A stretch of DNA of 64,000 nucleotides from positions 124,001 through 188,000 of the forward strand of contig NZ_BATR01000092.1 of the NCBI RefSeq assembly GCF_000739655.1, in the 5' to 3' direction. Within the stretch, counting starts at the first letter, position 1; each line of letters opens with the position of its first letter. A program made the position numbers and the translations under genes. The notes beneath the pieces were generated by a model. The model had not been told where the DNA came from and did not search any database. It saw nothing but the letters and a program-made list of their open reading frames with translations. Below, one piece after another: positions 61,200 to 64,000 of this stretch. This stretch comes from Verrucomicrobium sp. BvORR106 (GTDB taxonomy: Bacteria > Verrucomicrobiota > Verrucomicrobiia > Verrucomicrobiales > Verrucomicrobiaceae).

Positions 61200-62081
61200 A
61201 TGATTGCCAAAGTTCGCAAAGCCGTGATCCCGGCCGCTGGGTTCGGAACCCGTTTCCTTCCCATCTCCAAAGCGGTGCCCAAGGAGATGCTGCCTGTGGT
61301 GGACAAGCCGGTCATTCAGTACGTGGTGGAGGAAGCCGTGGCCAGCGGCATCACCGACATCCTGCTGATCATCAGCCGCGGCAAGCGGTCCATTGAGGAG
61401 CACTTCATCGCGAATCCGGAACTGGAAACCGATCTGGAGGCAAAGGGCCGCCATGAGACGCTTGCTGAACTGCGTCACCTGCAGTCCCTGGCCAGAATTC
61501 ACTACGTGTTTCAGCCCAAGATGGGTGGTCTGGGGGATGCCGTGCGCTGCGCTCGCGAGCACGTGGGGGATGAGCCCTTTGCCGTGCTGTTGGGGGACGC
61601 GCTGGTCTCACCCACAGATGGCGCCAAGCCGGTGCTGCGCCAGTTGCTGGATGTGCATGAGCGCCATGGTGGCTCCACGGTGGCCCTCGAAGAAGTCCCT
61701 GCGGAGAAAGTGAGCCGATATGGCATTCTGGGCGGGGCAGAAGTCGAGCCCGGCGTCTTCAAGGCGGATAAGTTTGTGGAGAAGCCCAGTGTGGCTGAGG
61801 CTCCCTCGCGTCTGGCGGTGTCTGCGCGTTACATCCTGTCCCCCTCGATCTTTGCCCAACTGGATCAAACCCCGACTGGGAAAGGTGGGGAACTCCAGCT
61901 GACTGACGCCATGGCGGCGCTGATGCAGCGGGAGGCTCTCTATGGCGTGCGCTATCAAGGCCGGCGTCATGACATCGGCAACAAACTCGATTTTGTGAAG
62001 GCCAATCTCTGGTGGGGGCTCCAGCGGGAAGACATGCGCGACGAGCTGAAACGGTACCTGGCTGGCTTGCTCGAACAATAG
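61200..62081 (+). CDS. galU: UTP-glucose-1-phosphate uridylyltransferase
   Basis: A 293-residue nucleotidyltransferase with the N-terminal 'IPAAGFGTRFLPISKAVPKE' (UTP site), 'PVIQYVVEEA', 'QPKMGGLGDAV' and 'AVLLGDAL'. Makes UDP-glucose from UTP and glucose-1-phosphate, or UDP-glucuronate from the product of the kinase next door. Length fits bacterial GalU. Confidence 0.9.
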   Translation: MIAKVRKAVIPAAGFGTRFLPISKAVPKEMLPVVDKPVIQYVVEEAVASGITDILLIISRGKRSIEEHFIANPELETDLEAKGRHETLAELRHLQSLARIHYVFQPKMGGLGDAVRCAREHVGDEPFAVLLGDALVSPTDGAKPVLRQLLDVHERHGGSTVALEEVPAEKVSRYGILGGAEVEPGVFKADKFVEKPSVAEAPSRLAVSARYILSPSIFAQLDQTPTGKGGELQLTDAMAALMQREALYGVRYQGRRHDIGNKLDFVKANLWWGLQREDMRDELKRYLAGLLEQ

Positions 62082-62153
62082 GGAGAGGGCGGCCTTTCGC
62101 CGCACCCCTTTTCACTTGCGGCTGACTGTCGTGCTGGCCAACATGCGCGCCAC

Positions 62154-63098
62154 ATGAGTGATCGCATCAAAGTTGGAGTCGCCGGAGTCGGCGCCATGGG
62201 AAAGAACCATGCCCGAGTGCTGGCGAGCCTGCCGAACGCGCATTTGACTGCGATCTTTGATCTGGACCGGGCTCGTGCTGAGGAGCTGGCTGCCCTCTAT
62301 GGTGCCAAGGCGGTGACGACTCTGGAGGATCTGGCCGCTGAGGTGGATGCGGCCGCGGTGGCGGTGCCGACGATCGCCCACCGCCAGGTGGCTGGCTTCC
62401 TGCTGGAACAGGGGAAGCACGTCCTGGTGGAGAAGCCGCTGAGTGAGTCCCTCACCGAGGCGCAGGAACTGGTGGCACTGGCTGATGCGAAGGGCCTGGT
62501 GCTGCAGGTGGGGCACATCGAACGTTTTAACCCGGTCATGAAGCAGCTGGAGAGCCGGATGCAACAGCCGCGCTTCATTGAGGCGACCCGGCTTTCCCCC
62601 TTCCCCAACCGCAGCATGGACATCGGCGTGGTGCTGGATGTGATGATCCATGACCTGGAGATCATCCTGCACCTCGTGCGCTCTCCGGTGGTGAGTGTGG
62701 ATGCGGTGGGGGTGCCGGTGCTGACCCGGCGCGAGGACATCGCCAACGCACGGTTGCGCTTCGCCAACGGCTGTGTGGCGAACGTTACCTCCAGTCGCGT
62801 GAGCGACAAGAAGATGCGCAAGATTCAGGTCTTCCACGGGGAAGGCTACATCTCGCTCGACTATCAAGAGCAGTCCGGACACATGTATCGCCGTGACGGA
62901 ATGAGCATCGCCCGTGAAGATGTGCCGGTGGAAAAGGATGAGCCCCTCAAGCTGGAGCTGGCCGCCTTTGTGGACTGCGCCCGGAAGGGGGCAACGCCGT
63001 TGGTGAGCGGTCAGCAAGGGACGGAGGCGTTGAAGCTGGCGATCCTGATCACGGAGGCCATTGAGAAGAACGCACCGGTCCAGCTGCCATTGTCATGA
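62154..63098 (+). CDS. Gfo/Idh/MocA oxidoreductase next to lpxB (GnnA-like candidate)
   Basis: A 314-residue cytoplasmic NAD(P)-dependent oxidoreductase without a signal peptide: 'GVAGVGAMGKNHARVL' and 'LVEKPLSES', then 'VGHIERFNPV'. Its stop overlaps the lpxB start by ATGA. In bacteria that make 2,3-diamino sugars in lipid A, an oxidoreductase (GnnA) acts on UDP-GlcNAc; the position and type fit, but no aminotransferase partner is seen here. Confidence 0.85.
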   Translation: MSDRIKVGVAGVGAMGKNHARVLASLPNAHLTAIFDLDRARAEELAALYGAKAVTTLEDLAAEVDAAAVAVPTIAHRQVAGFLLEQGKHVLVEKPLSESLTEAQELVALADAKGLVLQVGHIERFNPVMKQLESRMQQPRFIEATRLSPFPNRSMDIGVVLDVMIHDLEIILHLVRSPVVSVDAVGVPVLTRREDIANARLRFANGCVANVTSSRVSDKKMRKIQVFHGEGYISLDYQEQSGHMYRRDGMSIAREDVPVEKDEPLKLELAAFVDCARKGATPLVSGQQGTEALKLAILITEAIEKNAPVQLPLS

Positions 63099-64000
63099 GG
63101 AAGCTGTTTCTCCTGGCGGGCGAGATCAGCGGGGATACGCACGGCTCCGGGCTGATGCGCAGTCTCCTCGAACTCGCGGGCGGGGAAGAGGTGCGGTTTT
63201 ATGGCTATGGCGGCCCCCTGATGAAGGAGGTGGGCGGTGAAGCCATGCTCGACTGGGTGGAGGACGCCGGGGTGGTGGGCCTCTGGGAGGTCCTCAAGGT
63301 TTATGGCTGGTTCAAACAGAAGATGGCCGACGCCCTGGCCATCGTGGCCAGTGAGAAGCCAGACGCGGTGATCCTGGTGGACTACCCCGGGTTTAACCTG
63401 CGGCTGGCAAAGTCTCTGCGCGAGGCTGGCTATGACCGCCCCATCATCTACTACATCAGCCCGCAGGTGTGGGCCTGGAAGAAGGGCCGCGTGAAGACGA
63501 TGGCGCAGCTGCTGGATCTGATGATCTGCATCTTCCCCTTCGAGAAGGAGCTCTATGAAAAGAGCGGTCTCAAGACGGAGTTTGCCGGACACCCCATGGT
63601 GGACCGCGTCAAGTCGCTGACCAAAAACATCTCGCGGCAGCCGGATCTCGTAGGGTTCTTTCCTGGAAGCCGTGCCAATGAGGTGCGGCGGCTTTTTCCG
63701 ACGCTCATCGAAACGGCCCGCCTTTTGCAGTCCAAGCGGCCCGGGGCGCGGTTCGTGGTGAGTGCGGCCAATGCTCGGCTGGCAGGCCTCATGGAGGAGC
63801 TGGCGGATGCGGCAGGTTTCCCTGAAGCGAAGGGATGGATCGAGATCGGCACGGTGTATGACCTCATGCAGCAGGTTCAGGTGGGGGTGGTGGCCAGCGG
63901 CACTGCCACCCTGGAGTCTGCCTGTTTCGGCATGCCTTACATCCTGGTGTACCAAGTCAATCCGCTGACCTACGTCGTGGGCAGGGCGGTGATGCGTATC
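63095..64000 (+). CDS. lpxB: Lipid A disaccharide synthase, partial (3' end beyond window)
   Basis: 302 codons are visible from the ATG at 63095 with no stop before the window edge; the family is about 380 residues. 'LLAGEISGDTHGSGLM', 'GYGGPLMKEVG', 'YISPQVWAWKKGRVK', 'FPFEKELYEKSG', 'GHPMVD' and 'FPGSRANEVRRL' identify it. It joins UDP-diacyl-GlcN with lipid X. It shows the organism makes lipid A, as expected for a Gram-negative. Confidence 0.93.
   Translation, partial: MRKLFLLAGEISGDTHGSGLMRSLLELAGGEEVRFYGYGGPLMKEVGGEAMLDWVEDAGVVGLWEVLKVYGWFKQKMADALAIVASEKPDAVILVDYPGFNLRLAKSLREAGYDRPIIYYISPQVWAWKKGRVKTMAQLLDLMICIFPFEKELYEKSGLKTEFAGHPMVDRVKSLTKNISRQPDLVGFFPGSRANEVRRLFPTLIETARLLQSKRPGARFVVSAANARLAGLMEELADAAGFPEAKGWIEIGTVYDLMQQVQVGVVASGTATLESACFGMPYILVYQVNPLTYVVGRAVMRI

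Overview
The window looks like a chromosome segment of a high-GC Verrucomicrobiota bacterium (Verrucomicrobium/Prosthecobacter-like). This rests on gene content only: a PVC-type giant CxxCH heme protein with a beta-propeller, two formylglycine-type sulfatases, Tat-exported Gfo/Idh/MocA oxidoreductases, a sugar isomerase next to one of them, an FAD oxidoreductase with carbohydrate-binding-like ends, and lpxB (lipid A). No species can be fixed from the sequence. I see no CRISPR array, no rRNA or tRNA, no prophage and no transposase.

Layout. 1-5.3 kb: an acetyltransferase and a small membrane protein on the minus strand, then rpmH-rnpA-yidD-yidC-KH/R3H (ribosome, RNase P and membrane insertion cluster), rpoZ and smpB. 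5.7-7.1 kb: two paralogous exported peptidoglycan-binding proteins. 7.1-15.8 kb (minus): DAHP synthase, two sulfatases, and a potassium-uptake set ktrA-ktrB with an MgtC/DUF4010 membrane protein. 16-31 kb: an M15 peptidase, an FAD oxidoreductase, a duplicated secretin-like protein, an SDR, a beta-propeller/LamG protein, a cyclic-nucleotide-binding protein with a histone-like tail, a large exported protein and dgt. 31-45 kb: methyltransferase, membrane nuclease-fold protein, LuxR-type regulator, MFS transporter, Gfo/Idh/MocA plus an FCD-AraC regulator, tatD, the giant heme protein and an SDR. 45-55 kb: LysM lipoprotein, isomerase plus Gfo/Idh/MocA pair, GGQ release-factor-like protein, thyA, PQQ-like propeller plus phosphoesterase, and a sugar kinase-MurQ fusion. 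55-64 kb: a ferritin-like protein, ispH, a winged-helix regulator with its membrane partner, deoC, then a plus-strand run GHMP kinase-galU-oxidoreductase-lpxB that points to UDP-sugar and lipid A supply. lpxB is cut by the window end.

The genes are mostly ordinary housekeeping and polysaccharide-degradation genes. The unusual material is between them. At least six intergenic loci carry structured elements made of a long hairpin whose stem sequence differs from copy to copy while pairing is kept, a short linker, and a second hairpin that usually has a three-base loop. Another element is a perfect 310-bp tandem duplication built from similar three-base-loop hairpins, with diverged partial copies elsewhere. 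A 38-bp perfect inverted repeat brackets a further intergenic block. These look like REP/MITE-type mobile hairpins or structured RNAs, and they are the best candidates here for something not covered by standard annotation. A second good lead is a shared 17-bp operator-like dyad in front of the winged-helix operon and in front of ispH.
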